Assembly (NCBI RefSeq): GCF_030499535.1
Contig: NZ_JASTLB010000001.1
Location: forward strand, 6,758,001 to 6,822,000
DNA from: Streptomyces sp. TG1A-8
GTDB taxonomy: Bacteria > Actinomycetota > Actinomycetes > Streptomycetales > Streptomycetaceae
Direction: 5' to 3'
Length of the DNA stretch: 64,000 nucleotides
The translations under genes and the position numbers were made by a program. The notes below the pieces were generated by a model that saw only the letters and a program-made list of their open reading frames with translations, ran no database searches and was not told the origin of the DNA. Shown in pieces: positions 27,382 through 35,765 of this stretch. Each line of letters starts with the position of its first letter. Positions within the stretch are counted from its first letter, which is position 1.

Positions 27382-28539
27382 ATGCACCGAGCCGATCACC
27401 GTCCGTCGCGCCGCACGTTCCTCGATGTCACGGGCGCCCTGGTGGCCGCCGGTCTGACCGCCGGGTGCACACCGGATCCCGCCCGGCCGGGCCCGCACGC
27501 CCCTTCCGCAGCGGCCACGCCCGTGCCGGTCGCGGCCACGGGCCGGCACCAGGCAGGCGTCACGCTTCCCCAGCCGGCCCAGCGCAACCTGCTGGCAGTG
27601 GTGGCCGACCTCGGTGCCGCCGTGGCTCCCGGCCCGTTACTGGCCGAACTCGGCCAGGCCATCCGCACCCTCGTCGCGGGGGCCGACCCGCGGCTGCTGG
27701 GCCTGCCGCCGGGCGACCTCACCGTGACCGTCGGCGTGGGTCCCCGGCTGGTGCGCACGGCCGGTGCCCCGTTGCCCGGTGCGGTCGACCTCCCGCGCTT
27801 CTCCCGCGAGCGGATCGCCCCGCGAGCACGCGGCGGTGACCTGCTGATACAGATCTGCGCCAGCGACGCGCTGCTCCCCCCGGTCGTCGCCGCCGCGCTC
27901 CTGGACCAGGCCGGTGACCGCATCCGCGAACGCTGGCGGCAGTCCGCACACCGCGGTGCGAACGTGCCCGTCGGCAACGGCCTGAGCGCGCCACGCAACC
28001 CGCTCGGCTTCATCGACGGCATCGTGGGCCCGCACACGACCGCCGAACAACGGCGCGACCTGTGGCTGGCCGGGCCCCCCGCGGTCGCCGGCGGCACCCT
28101 CGCCGTGCTGCGACGCATGGAACTCGACCTACCGCGGTTCGCCGCCCTGTCCGTGGCCGAGCAGGAAGCGGTCTTCGGACGGCACCGGGCCAGCGGCGTC
28201 CCCCTCTCCGGCGGCACGGTCGCCTCGGGCCCGGAGCTCGGCGCCAAGACACCGGACGGACGCTATCTCGTCCCCGTGGACGCCCACGTGCGCAGGGCGA
28301 ACCCCGCCGTGGTCGGGGTCGGGCTCATGCTCCGCCGCTCCTACAGCACCGACGGGCCCGCCCCCGGCCTGCTCTTCATCGGCTTCCAGAACGACCTGCG
28401 GACCTTCACCGCCACCCTCACCCACATGGACGCCTCCGACGCACTGCTGCGGTTCACCACCACGACCGCCAGCGCGACATTCCTGATCCTCCCCGGCTTC
28501 GACCGGCAGCACCCGCTCGGTTCCACGCTGTTCGGCTGA
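27382..28539 (+). CDS. Tat-exported Dyp-type peroxidase
   Basis: A 385-residue heme peroxidase of the DyP family. A twin-arginine signal (S-R-R-T-F-L-D, residues 9-15) precedes a hydrophobic stretch ending in T-A-G-C, so the enzyme is exported folded and may be lipidated. The distal motif G-F-I-D-G lies at 209-213 with catalytic Asp212. The proximal heme ligand is His302 in V-D-A-H-V-R-R, and the distal Arg is in M-L-R-R-S-Y-S. The length suits class A (EfeB-like). EfeB partners (EfeO, EfeU) are absent, so its substrate may be a dye- or lignin-like aromatic compound rather than iron-heme. The divergent beta-helix lipoprotein is its likely functional partner. Confidence 0.92.
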   Translation: MHRADHRPSRRTFLDVTGALVAAGLTAGCTPDPARPGPHAPSAAATPVPVAATGRHQAGVTLPQPAQRNLLAVVADLGAAVAPGPLLAELGQAIRTLVAGADPRLLGLPPGDLTVTVGVGPRLVRTAGAPLPGAVDLPRFSRERIAPRARGGDLLIQICASDALLPPVVAAALLDQAGDRIRERWRQSAHRGANVPVGNGLSAPRNPLGFIDGIVGPHTTAEQRRDLWLAGPPAVAGGTLAVLRRMELDLPRFAALSVAEQEAVFGRHRASGVPLSGGTVASGPELGAKTPDGRYLVPVDAHVRRANPAVVGVGLMLRRSYSTDGPAPGLLFIGFQNDLRTFTATLTHMDASDALLRFTTTTASATFLILPGFDRQHPLGSTLFG

Positions 28540-28916
28540 CCGCACCGCGCCCGCCGCCCCGGCCTGCTTCCCGCAGGAGGACAGCACCCTGCTTCGGCGG
28601 CGGACTCCTCCGAACCCTTTGAGCGGGGCCCTTCCGCTGCACCGGTCTCCCGTACGGCTGTCCGCGCGGGACCCGACCGCCATGGCGGTGCCGCGTCCCG
28701 CACTGCGCCGCTGCGAGCCCTGGCCTCCAGCGGACCCCGGGCATCCGCCCGCGCCCCCGCCCCGCCGTCTCCCGGCGGCTGGGCCGGTGCGCACCTGGGG
28801 AGCCGGCCGGTGTCCCGCGCCCCGACACCGCCGAACCGACTTCGGCCGACCTGCCCACCCCGCTCCCTGCGGCTGCGCGACGCGGCCACCCCGGACGGCC
28901 ACCGGGTGCACACCGG
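28540..28916. other. Intergenic stretch without a recognised gene
   Basis: I see no convincing coding motif and no clear hairpin beyond general GC-richness. Confidence 0.4.
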
Positions 28917-29215
28917 GTGCGCGGGGGCATCGGCACCCCCGAGGCCGCCGGTGCCGTGTTCCTGCTCGGCGCCGACTTCGTGCCGACCGGCTCGGTCAAC
29001 CAGTGCTCCGTGGAGGCGGCCACCAGCGCGGAGGTGAAGGACATCCTGCAGGAGGCCCACGAGTACGACGTGGACAGCGCCCCCGGGGAGAGCTGTTCGA
29101 CCTCGGTGTCCAGGCCCGCTACCTGAAGCGCGGGCTGTTCTCCCCGGCCCGGGCGTCCCGGCTGCACGATCTGTGGCGCCGGCACGGCTCGCTCGCCGAC
29201 CTGGACGCCGAGAGC
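28917..29215 (+). pseudogene. PfaD-type enoyl reductase remnant
   Basis: The first frame reads [27 protein letters not shown], the FMN-phosphate-binding end of the PfaD/nitronate-monooxygenase-like barrel. After a frame change near 29090 the second frame gives [18 protein letters not shown], the next block of PfaD proteins. PfaD enzymes work in trans with polyunsaturated-fatty-acid or trans-AT polyketide synthases. No synthase is nearby, so this is a relic. Confidence 0.6.
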
Positions 29216-29485
29216 CACCACGGCACGACCGCGCCGCGCGACCCGGGGGCCGAGGAACTGCTCACCGCTGTCCGCGAGCTGCGCGCCGACCTGGCCCGGG
29301 TGCGGGCCACCGACCGGACCGCGGAGCTGGACGCGGCCCTCGCCGACACCGAGGACGAGATCATCCGCACCGGACAGGCGACCCCGACCCGCCGCGAGCG
29401 GCTGCCCGGACTGCTCGGCGACTCCCAGGCACTGCTCGGCGTCCTCGCCTCGGCGGCCACGCTGGCCGGCCTGGTGGGGCTGTGA
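29216..29485 (+). pseudogene. 3' end of an unrecognised gene
   Basis: About 89 residues with an amphipathic helical section (E-L-L-T-A-V-R-E-L-R-A-D-L-A-R-V) and a hydrophobic C-terminus (L-L-G-V-L-A-S-A-A-T-L-A-G-L-V-G-L). No start codon fits and the PfaD remnant abuts it, so the 5' part is lost. It ends 10 bases before the next gene and may once have been in an operon with it. Confidence 0.4.
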
Positions 29486-29495
29486 GAGGACGGCG

Positions 29496-30488
29496 ATGAG
29501 CGGGGGAGCGCGTCACTGGAACGAGGAGACCCAGCGCTGGGAGGACCGAGGGGCTCCGCACACCGGCGCGCCGGCGACACCGCCGCCGCCCTTCATACCT
29601 GACGGCCCCCCGCCGGTGCCGCCCCCGACCGGAGACCGGACGGCCGCACCACCAGCGTCCGAGCCGACCCGGCCACCCGCGTCCGGCCCCACCGGCGACG
29701 GCTGGTCCGTGCCGGAGTGGTCCCCGCCGCCCGGCCCGGCGCCCGTCCGCGCCAGTGGCCTCAGTCGGCGGACGGTGTGGTCCGTGCTGGCGGGGGCGGC
29801 CGTGACCGGCGTCGCCGTGAGTCTCGTACTGACCCTCGTGACCGGTGAGGACCACCAGGGGGAGCACCGGACGGCGGCCGGCGTGAGCGGCTCGCCCGGT
29901 GCCTCCGCACCGTCCCCGGGGGACCCGGCGCCGACCGGTTCCCCCTCCGGGGCGCCGTCCGCGACCGACGACGCGGTCTCCCCGTCCGCCTCGGTGAGCG
30001 TGCCCGCGGGCTGGGAGGTGTACGAGGACGCCGAGCGGTTCCGGATAGTCCGCCCCGAGCACTGGACGCGTTCCTCGGTGGACTCGTCCTACGGGATGGC
30101 CGTCGTGAACTACCGCAGCCCGGACAAGAAGCACCGGCTGCAGGTCTACCAGGTGGCCGAGGCGTCGCCGGACGCGTCGTTCGAGCAGTTCCTGTCCGAC
30201 CGGACCCCCAAGCCCGCGGGCTTCCGCGAGCTGGACCTGGCCGACCTGGACCAGGACGGGTTCACCGGCGCCCGCCCGGAATATCTGGCCGACCGCGTCA
30301 AGGGCGAACCCGACGTCGGCACCTGGCACGTCTACGACGAGCGGTTCACGGCCGCGGACGGAAACATCTACGCCATCGCCTCCTACGGCCCCGACGGCGA
30401 CGGCCGCGACGACGAACTGCACTTCCTCGACACCGCGCTCAGCGGCTTCCGCCCGCCCGACACGAATGGTGACGGACCTGTGGACTGA
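29496..30488 (+). CDS. Single-pass membrane protein with Pro-rich cytoplasmic and folded outer domains
   Basis: A 330-residue protein. Residues 1-85 are Pro/Gly/Thr-rich and begin W-N-E-E-T-Q-R-W-E, a pattern common at the N-terminus of actinomycete membrane proteins. A transmembrane helix follows (V-W-S-V-L-A-G-A-A-V-T-G-V-A-V-S-L-V-L-T-L-V). A Ser/Pro linker leads to an outer domain from about residue 170 (W-E-V-Y-E-D-A-E-R-F-R-I-V-R-P-E-H-W) resembling the PsbP/Mog1-like lipoprotein folds. No enzymatic motif is visible. It probably senses or binds something outside the membrane (inference). Confidence 0.7.
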   Translation: MSGGARHWNEETQRWEDRGAPHTGAPATPPPPFIPDGPPPVPPPTGDRTAAPPASEPTRPPASGPTGDGWSVPEWSPPPGPAPVRASGLSRRTVWSVLAGAAVTGVAVSLVLTLVTGEDHQGEHRTAAGVSGSPGASAPSPGDPAPTGSPSGAPSATDDAVSPSASVSVPAGWEVYEDAERFRIVRPEHWTRSSVDSSYGMAVVNYRSPDKKHRLQVYQVAEASPDASFEQFLSDRTPKPAGFRELDLADLDQDGFTGARPEYLADRVKGEPDVGTWHVYDERFTAADGNIYAIASYGPDGDGRDDELHFLDTALSGFRPPDTNGDGPVD

Positions 30489-30653
30489 GCGTGGACGGGT
30501 CCAGCGAACCGCCGCAGGACACGCTCGGCCATGGGGCAGGCGCAGCCGCGGCGGCGATCGGGCCGACAGCTCGCTTCACCGGCACCCCGTTCCGCCGGCG
30601 GTGACCGCCGGGTTCATGGGCGTTGACCACGACCGTCCGGTCGGCTCAGTCCG
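30489..30653. other. Short spacer
   Basis: Nothing recognised between the membrane-protein stop and the IS6 fragment. Confidence 0.4.
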
Positions 30654-30806
30654 GCGATCCCGCCGGCGCACCGTCCCGCAGGAGGTGACGCCCCCGCTCG
30701 GGCATCAGCTCCCCGACCTCGCGGAACGGCAACGGAGAGCGGTGGTGCAGCCACACACAGTGGGTGATCACCTCGGCCGGGCACCGGTGCCCCCTGCGCG
30801 ACGGCG
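30654..30806 (-). pseudogene. IS6-family transposase N-terminal fragment
   Basis: The minus strand encodes G-H-R-C-P-A-E-V-I-T-H-C-V-W-L-H-H-R and then P-L-P-F-R-E-V-G-E-L-M-P-E-R-G, followed by a frame break. This is the start of IS6/IS26-type transposases (..V-W-L-Y-.-R-F-.-L-S-.-R-.-V-E-E-L-.-.-.-R-G). The DDE domain is missing. Confidence 0.6.
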
Positions 30807-31048
30807 ACGCGGCCCCCACGGACAAGCCCCTCCAGGGTGCCGGTCACCCGCCCCCGCCGACCCGCCGGGGGCGGGCGGCCCGGTCCAGTTCCGGCTGGAG
30901 CATCCGCCGGAGGCGGGGGCCGGCCTCCGCAACGGCAGCGGGGCTCGGGGCCGGCAGGGGCGGGGCACGTGCTGCCGATGCCCTGGTGGGCATCGGAGCG
31001 TTCCCGGCGTGGTGCGTGCTACCGCGCCGTACCGCTGCCGTATCACTT

Positions 31049-31073
31049 GTTTGGAGGAGAGAGTATCGGGCAT
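31049..31073 (+). promoter_or_regulatory. Candidate sigma-B-type promoter for csbD-like gene
   Basis: GTTT, 15 bases, then GGGCAT resembles the streptomycete sigma-B consensus GNNT-N14-16-GGGTAY with one change in the -10 element. It lies 60 bases upstream of a CsbD-family gene, a known class of general-stress targets. Confidence 0.45.
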
Positions 31074-31132
31074 ATGGCATTCATCCGGTAAACCCGGACG
31101 GACGGTACATTACGGCTGGAGGCGCATCTGCC

Positions 31133-31306
31133 ATGTCGGCTGGTGAGAAGGCCAGGGCCAAGGCCGAGCAGGCCAAGGGAAAGCTGAAGAGGGCCACGGG
31201 GCGGGCCGCCGTCGACGACTCGACGGCCGCCAAGGGTCAGACGGAGAAGTCCAAGGGCAATGCACGCCATGCCAAGGAGAAAATCAAGGACATGTTCAAG
31301 CGCTGA
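31133..31306 (+). CDS. CsbD-family stress protein
   Basis: A 57-residue, highly charged protein with the CsbD pattern: K-A-R-A-K-A-E-Q-A-K-G-K-L-K-R-A-T-G-R and a later G-Q-T-E-K-S-K-G-N. CsbD proteins are abundant, disordered or helical general-stress proteins of uncertain function. The ATG at 31133 has a GGAGG ribosome site, and a possible stress promoter lies upstream. A single gene. Confidence 0.9.
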   Translation: MSAGEKARAKAEQAKGKLKRATGRAAVDDSTAAKGQTEKSKGNARHAKEKIKDMFKR

Positions 31307-31633
31307 TCCCGGGCGCCGCTCATGAGCGCTGGGCCTTCACCCGCGACCAAGGGGGAAGGCCCTTCCCGTCTGCTGCCGGGTCTGATGCGGGATCCTGCAG
31401 CCGTGAGCCGTCTCCTTCAGCCGGTGGCGCTCGGTGGCGGTCTCGGAGGCGGTCGGCACGACGGGCACACTGGGCGCGAGGGGCGCGGGAGGAAAGCGAC
31501 CGGCCCCTCGGGGCGACGAGGAACGGGCCGACACCGTGCCGCACCCGCCCCCTCCTGCGGCGCCCCGGCAACGCCCCCGGGTCGCCGGGGAAAACCGCTG
31601 GGCCGTCCGGCACGCCTCAGACATGATCAACTC
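31307..31633. other. Intergenic stretch without a recognised gene
   Basis: Frames are open on both strands, but no motif or ribosome site is convincing. Confidence 0.4.
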
Positions 31634-32197
31634 GTGGACACCTACCTGGAGACCGAGCGCCTGGCCCTGCGCCACTTCACTGCCGATGACGCGGACCTGC
31701 TGATCGAGCTGGACAGCGACCCGGCGGTGATGCGCTACCTGACCGGTGGCGATCCGACCGCGCCGGAGCTCGTCCGTGAGTGCCACCTGCCGAACATCCT
31801 CGCCGGCTACGAGAAGTGGGGCGGCGACCTCGGCCTGTTCGCCGCACACGAGAAGGACGGCGGTGCGTTCATCGGCTGGTTCATCCTGCGTCCCGAGCCG
31901 GAGGGTCCGCTGGACGAAGCCGAACTCGGCTACCGGCTGCGGCAGGTGGCCTGGGGCAAGGGCTATGCCACCGAGGGGTCGCGGGCGTTGTTGGGCAAGG
32001 CGTTCACGGAACTCGGTGTGCGCATGGTCTGGGCCGAGACGATGTCCGTGAACCACGGTTCGCGCAACATCATGGAGAAGCTCCGGATGACACTCACGGG
32101 CACCGTGTCCACTCCCCCCGGCATGGAGATGATCGAGGGCTCCGAGCGCGGAGGCGTACGGTACGAGATCACCAAGGAGCAGTGGGAGCGGCAGTAG
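31634..32197 (+). CDS. GNAT-family N-acetyltransferase (RimJ-like)
   Basis: A 187-residue acetyltransferase from GTG 31634. It opens L-E-T-E-R-L-A-L-R-H-F-T-A-D-D-A-D-L-L, the RimJ/RimL-type start. The acetyl-CoA P-loop region is the segment R-Q-V-A-W-G-K-G-Y-A-T-E-G-S-R-A-L (about 110-126), followed by the conserved V-N-H-G-S-R-N-I-M-E-K-L (about 142-153). It should acetylate a protein N-terminus or a small amine; the substrate is unknown. A single gene. Confidence 0.88.
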   Translation: MDTYLETERLALRHFTADDADLLIELDSDPAVMRYLTGGDPTAPELVRECHLPNILAGYEKWGGDLGLFAAHEKDGGAFIGWFILRPEPEGPLDEAELGYRLRQVAWGKGYATEGSRALLGKAFTELGVRMVWAETMSVNHGSRNIMEKLRMTLTGTVSTPPGMEMIEGSERGGVRYEITKEQWERQ

Positions 32198-33118
32198 CCA
32201 CGGTGCGCACGGCCTTCCGCACCCACGCCCACCGGAGCGGTCGGTGGGCGGCAGGAGTCGTACCAGGTCGAACCCGGGGCCCGTCATGGACCGCTGGCCA
32301 CCGTCAACGGCCACCCCGCCCTGTCCGCAGCCTCACCCTGCGGCCAGGTCCGAATTCCGCAGCGGCCCTGGCCCGCAGTGCTGGTCCGGCAGGACAGGAG
32401 GCGAGTGGACCCGAGGTCCGCTCCTTTCCGGCCGGGGAACCGTACGCCGGTCCCGGCCCGGTCGGCGTGTGCGGCGAGCGGTGGCCAAACCGCAGCCTCC
32501 GAGCCCCATCACGATGACGGACAGCATCAGAGCCGTGACCGGGAGGATCGCGGCGCCGTCACGCGAAGAAGTGGCTGAGCTGATGAGCGCCGCCAAGCCG
32601 GCAAGCAGTACGACCGGCGCGTGCGGTCGGGCGGGGGAACGAGCTTCGAGCGGGTGTCGCTCACGCTTGCCTCCTCGGGTGGCCGACGTCGTCAGCTGCG
32701 CGCACGGCTGCCCCTGATGGAACCGATCACGCAGCCAACGCGAGCCATGTGCAGCGCAGTTGAGCCGCTCGAACACGGCGCCGGCCGTGGCGCCGTCCGC
32801 ACGCCCGGCGCCGACCTCGTGCCCGGGCACACCGCCGCCGACGAGGACGGCCCGGCCCCGGAGCCGCCGGTCGCTCCCGACGTGCCGGACGAGATCGCCG
32901 GCTTCCCGTCCACCACCAGCTCCTCGCCCGCTGCCGGTCCCCCGGCGGCGTCGAGGGCGTCCCGGTGGTCCCGGCCCGGTGAAGGGCCGCCACGGGCGCG
33001 AGAACCGCGTCACCGCCCCACGCCGATCGGATCACGGCCGTTCCCGGCGCCAACGGCCGTACCGGCGGTGTTCCCGAGGCGGGACACCGACGATGTCTGA
33101 CCGGAGTCCACGAGCTTT
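32198..33118. other. Long spacer with a membrane-segment remnant
   Basis: On the minus strand, about 32480-32660 encodes two hydrophobic stretches (V-V-L-L-A-G-L-A-A-L-I-S-S-A and V-T-A-L-M-L-S-V-I-V-M-G-L-G-G-C) flanked by Arg-rich tails, like a decayed small two-helix membrane protein. No start is convincing. The remainder shows nothing I can support. Confidence 0.35.
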
Positions 33119-33294
33119 GAAAGTTTCGCCGAGTGAAGCGACCGATATCGCTCGTCGTCTGATTCCGTTGACACCGGGTCCGGCGCACGAACAAGGCCAA
33201 GGTGGGTCGTGTGCGCGCTTCTGATCACACATTCGAAACATTCGATAATTGACCCCGTCCAATGAGTTGCTAATTTCGAAGAAGTTTCGGAAAC
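33119..33294 (+). promoter_or_regulatory. AT-rich promoter region of the xylanase gene with short palindromes
   Basis: This unusually AT-rich stretch contains GAAAGTTTC (33119-33127) and GTTTCGGAAAC (33284-33294), both short perfect palindromes of the GAAA/TTTC type, plus TTCGAAA near 33232. GAAA/TTTC-type repeats have been described before streptomycete xylanase genes, so these are candidate sites for xylan-responsive control. Confidence 0.4.
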
Positions 33295-33489
33295 ACACTC
33301 ATTGACCGTCGTTCGGAACCGGGAGCATACTCACCAGCGATCGGCCTCTTCCGCAGCGGAAACGGCTCGTCGCGTGACATGACACGAACATGCCATTGCC
33401 GCGTCCGTCGGCCTCCGTTGTGGCCGTCTCGGTCCCGCCGTGCGTGTCTCGCCACCCGGCCTCCCCGCCACCCCTCACCAGGAGGAAGC

Positions 33490-34179
33490 ATGGACATGGA
33501 CACCCCCCTCGCCCACCCGATGAGCCGCAGGGGCTTCATCGCCCGCGCCGGCGCCTTGACGTTGGCCACGTCCGGACTGCTGCTGCCGGGCACAGCGCAC
33601 GCCGACACGACCATCACCACCAACCAGACCGGCACCAACAACGGCTTCTACTACTCGTTCTGGACCGACGGCGGTGGGTCGGTCTCCATGACCCTGGGAT
33701 CCGGTGGCAACTACAGCACTTCGTGGAGGAACTGCGGGAACTTCGTCGCCGGCAAGGGGTGGAGCAACGGTGGGCGCAGGACCGTGACCTACTCGGGCAG
33801 CTTCGCCCCGTCCGGTAACGGATACCTGGCGCTGTACGGGTGGACCTCCAACCCGCTCGTGGAGTACTACGTCGTCGACAACTGGGGCACCTACCGGCCC
33901 ACCGGGACGTACAAGGGCACCGTCACCACCGACGGCGGCACGTACGACGTCTACCAGACGACGCGGTACAACGCCCCCTCCGTGGAAGGCACCAAGACCT
34001 TCAACCAGTACTGGAGCGTCCGGCAGTCGAAGAGGACGGGCGGCACCATCACCACGGGCAACCACTTCGATGCGTGGGCCCGCTACGGAATGACGATGGG
34101 CAGCTTCAACTACTACATGATCCTCGCCACCGAGGGATACCAGAGCAGCGGGAGCTCCAACATCACGGTGAGCGGGTGA
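33490..34179 (+). CDS. xlnC: Endo-1,4-beta-xylanase, GH11, Tat-exported
   Basis: A 229-residue secreted xylanase. The signal peptide has a twin-arginine motif (S-R-R-G-F-I, residues 12-17) and cleavage near A-H-A-D (about 38), as in the Tat-dependent XlnC of S. lividans. The GH11 beta-jelly-roll begins T-I-T-T-N-Q-T-G. The nucleophile is Glu125 in P-L-V-E-Y-Y and the acid/base is Glu215 in L-A-T-E-G-Y. It has no carbohydrate-binding module. The ATG at 33490 follows AGGAGGAAGC. It cuts the xylan backbone outside the cell and works with the deacetylase encoded next. Confidence 0.93.
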   Translation: MDMDTPLAHPMSRRGFIARAGALTLATSGLLLPGTAHADTTITTNQTGTNNGFYYSFWTDGGGSVSMTLGSGGNYSTSWRNCGNFVAGKGWSNGGRRTVTYSGSFAPSGNGYLALYGWTSNPLVEYYVVDNWGTYRPTGTYKGTVTTDGGTYDVYQTTRYNAPSVEGTKTFNQYWSVRQSKRTGGTITTGNHFDAWARYGMTMGSFNYYMILATEGYQSSGSSNITVSG

Positions 34180-34331
34180 CCGTACCGGCCCCGGGACCTG
34201 GGGCAACGCCACTCGGCCCTGCGGCCGGACACCCGTCGCCGGGCGCAACGGCATCGGCGGCGCCGGCGATCCGGCCGCTCGATGAACCCCGACCGTGCTC
34301 ACACCGCGGGCACAAGGAGGATCCACCCCGC

Positions 34332-35015
34332 ATGCGAAACAAACCGCGTTTCCTGGTCATGGGACTGGCCGTCGTCGCGACGGCCGTGGCGAGCACCGTC
34401 ACGTCCGCCGTCGACGCCACCCCGGCGCACGCCGCCACGTGCACCGGGTACGTCGGACTCACCTTCGACGACGGTCCGTCCAACGACCACACCCCCGCCC
34501 TGCTCGCCGCGCTCCGGCAGAACGGGCTCCGGGCCACGATGTTCAACGAGGGCCAGTACGCGGCCGCCTACCCGGCCCAGGTGCAGGCCGAGGTCAACGC
34601 CGGCATGTGGGTGGGCAACCACAGCTACACCCACCCCCACCTGACCCAGCAGAGCCAGGCCCAGATGGACTCCGAGGTCTCCCGCACCCAGCAGGCCATC
34701 GCCGCCGCCGGCGGCGGCACGCCCAAGCTCTTCCGGCCGCCCTACGGGGAGACCAACGCCACCCTGCAGGCCGTCGAGGCCAGGTACGGCCTCACGCAGG
34801 TCATCTGGGACGTCGACTCGCAGGACTGGAACGGCGCGAGCACCGACGCGATCGTGCAGGCCAACGCCCGGCTCACCAACGGCCAGGTCATCCTCATGCA
34901 CGAGTGGCCCGCCAACACCCTCGCCGCCATCCCGCGCATCGCCCAGACCCTGGCCGCCCGGGGACTGTGCGCCGGCAGGATCTCTCCGCAGACCGGCCGC
35001 GCCGTGGCCCCCTGA
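34332..35015 (+). CDS. Secreted polysaccharide deacetylase (CE4, probable acetylxylan esterase)
   Basis: A 227-residue NodB-domain protein with a Sec signal (cleavage near A-H-A-A, about 34). CE4 motifs are intact: T-F-D-D-G-P at 44-49, H-S-Y-T-H-P-H at 97-103, R-P-P-Y-G-E near 137 and the later L-M-H-E-W. Such enzymes remove acetyl groups from xylan or chitin. The position 150 bases after a xylanase mirrors the xylanase-acetylxylan esterase pairs of S. lividans, so acetylxylan is the likely substrate. It lacks a binding module. A perfect 17-bp hairpin ends the unit. Confidence 0.9.
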   Translation: MRNKPRFLVMGLAVVATAVASTVTSAVDATPAHAATCTGYVGLTFDDGPSNDHTPALLAALRQNGLRATMFNEGQYAAAYPAQVQAEVNAGMWVGNHSYTHPHLTQQSQAQMDSEVSRTQQAIAAAGGGTPKLFRPPYGETNATLQAVEARYGLTQVIWDVDSQDWNGASTDAIVQANARLTNGQVILMHEWPANTLAAIPRIAQTLAARGLCAGRISPQTGRAVAP

Positions 35016-35073
35016 CGGGGGAGCCGGCGGCACCGTGATGCTCTCCGCCGGTCGCGGAGCCGGCGCCCACCCC

Positions 35074-35111
35074 GTGACGGCTCGGGACGGTTCACCGTCC
35101 CGAGCCGTCAC
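35074..35111. terminator. Terminator after the xylanase/deacetylase unit
   Basis: Arms 35074-35090 and 35095-35111 are perfectly complementary (17 bp) around the loop TTCA, 59 bases after the deacetylase stop. Confidence 0.8.
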
Positions 35112-35276
35112 GTGTTCACACCGGCGCCGGTCCCGGTCCGAGCCGGCCGGATGCAGGGTGGGGACGGCTTGGACGAGGCCGGTGGTTCGGGTGGTCGGGC
35201 ATGGCCGCTTCACGGCGGGGCGCGAGCCGCCGTCCGAAGAGGGGGACGGCAGGATCGCCAGGAGCCGTTCGGTCCG

Positions 35277-35313
35277 CACGGCCGTGCCGTCCGGACCGAA
35301 CGGCACGGTCGTG
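35277..35313. terminator. Second hairpin downstream
   Basis: CACGGCCGTGCCGT and ACGGCACGGTCGTG form a 14-bp stem with one G-T pair around a 9-base loop. It could be a backup terminator; the rest of 35112-35546 shows no gene. Confidence 0.45.
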
Positions 35314-35546
35314 ATCGACGGCCGCGCAGCTGTTCGCCCGCCGGTCCGTCCGGGCGCGGGCGGGCCGACCCGCCACGCTCCCGTGCGGTGCCGGCGCGTC
35401 CGGGGAGGGTTCCGGCAGCACCACGGTGTACGCCTCGAAGATCATGCCGTGCACCCTGGGACCGGACACCGGCGAGCGGGCCGGCCCGGGCGCGCGAACC
35501 GCTCCGCCGGGGTGCCGGGATCGGTTTGAATGGCCGGGTGGCGCGG

Positions 35547-35756
35547 ATGGCGAACATGCAACTGGGTTCCACAGAAACGGATTCGAAGGACGCGGCAGGG
35601 CCGCTGCCCTTCGGCCGCGGCGAGGATTACGCGGGGCTCGCGCCGCTGAGGCAGTCGACCGGCGACCGGGCGTACCACGGGGTCGCCCGGCTGCTGCGCG
35701 GCATCCGCGCCTGCCATCAACGACTCGGCACCTCCGAGGAGTTCTCCGACATCTAA
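35547..35756 (+). CDS. Small hypothetical protein
   Basis: A 69-residue ORF starting ATG-GCG-AAC. It ends nine bases before the methyltransferase gene on the same strand. The sequence is hydrophilic with a helical R-A-Y-H-G-V-A-R-L-L-R-G-I-R segment. No family recognised, and the ribosome site is weak, so it may be a remnant. Confidence 0.3.
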   Translation: MANMQLGSTETDSKDAAGPLPFGRGEDYAGLAPLRQSTGDRAYHGVARLLRGIRACHQRLGTSEEFSDI

Positions 35757-35765
35757 GCTGGCGCG

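Noticed and set aside
32700..32960. Possible PfpI-type tail (E-E-L-V-V-D-G) on the minus strand
   Set aside because: Only a seven-residue similarity in a low-complexity Gly/Ser region. Too weak to call.
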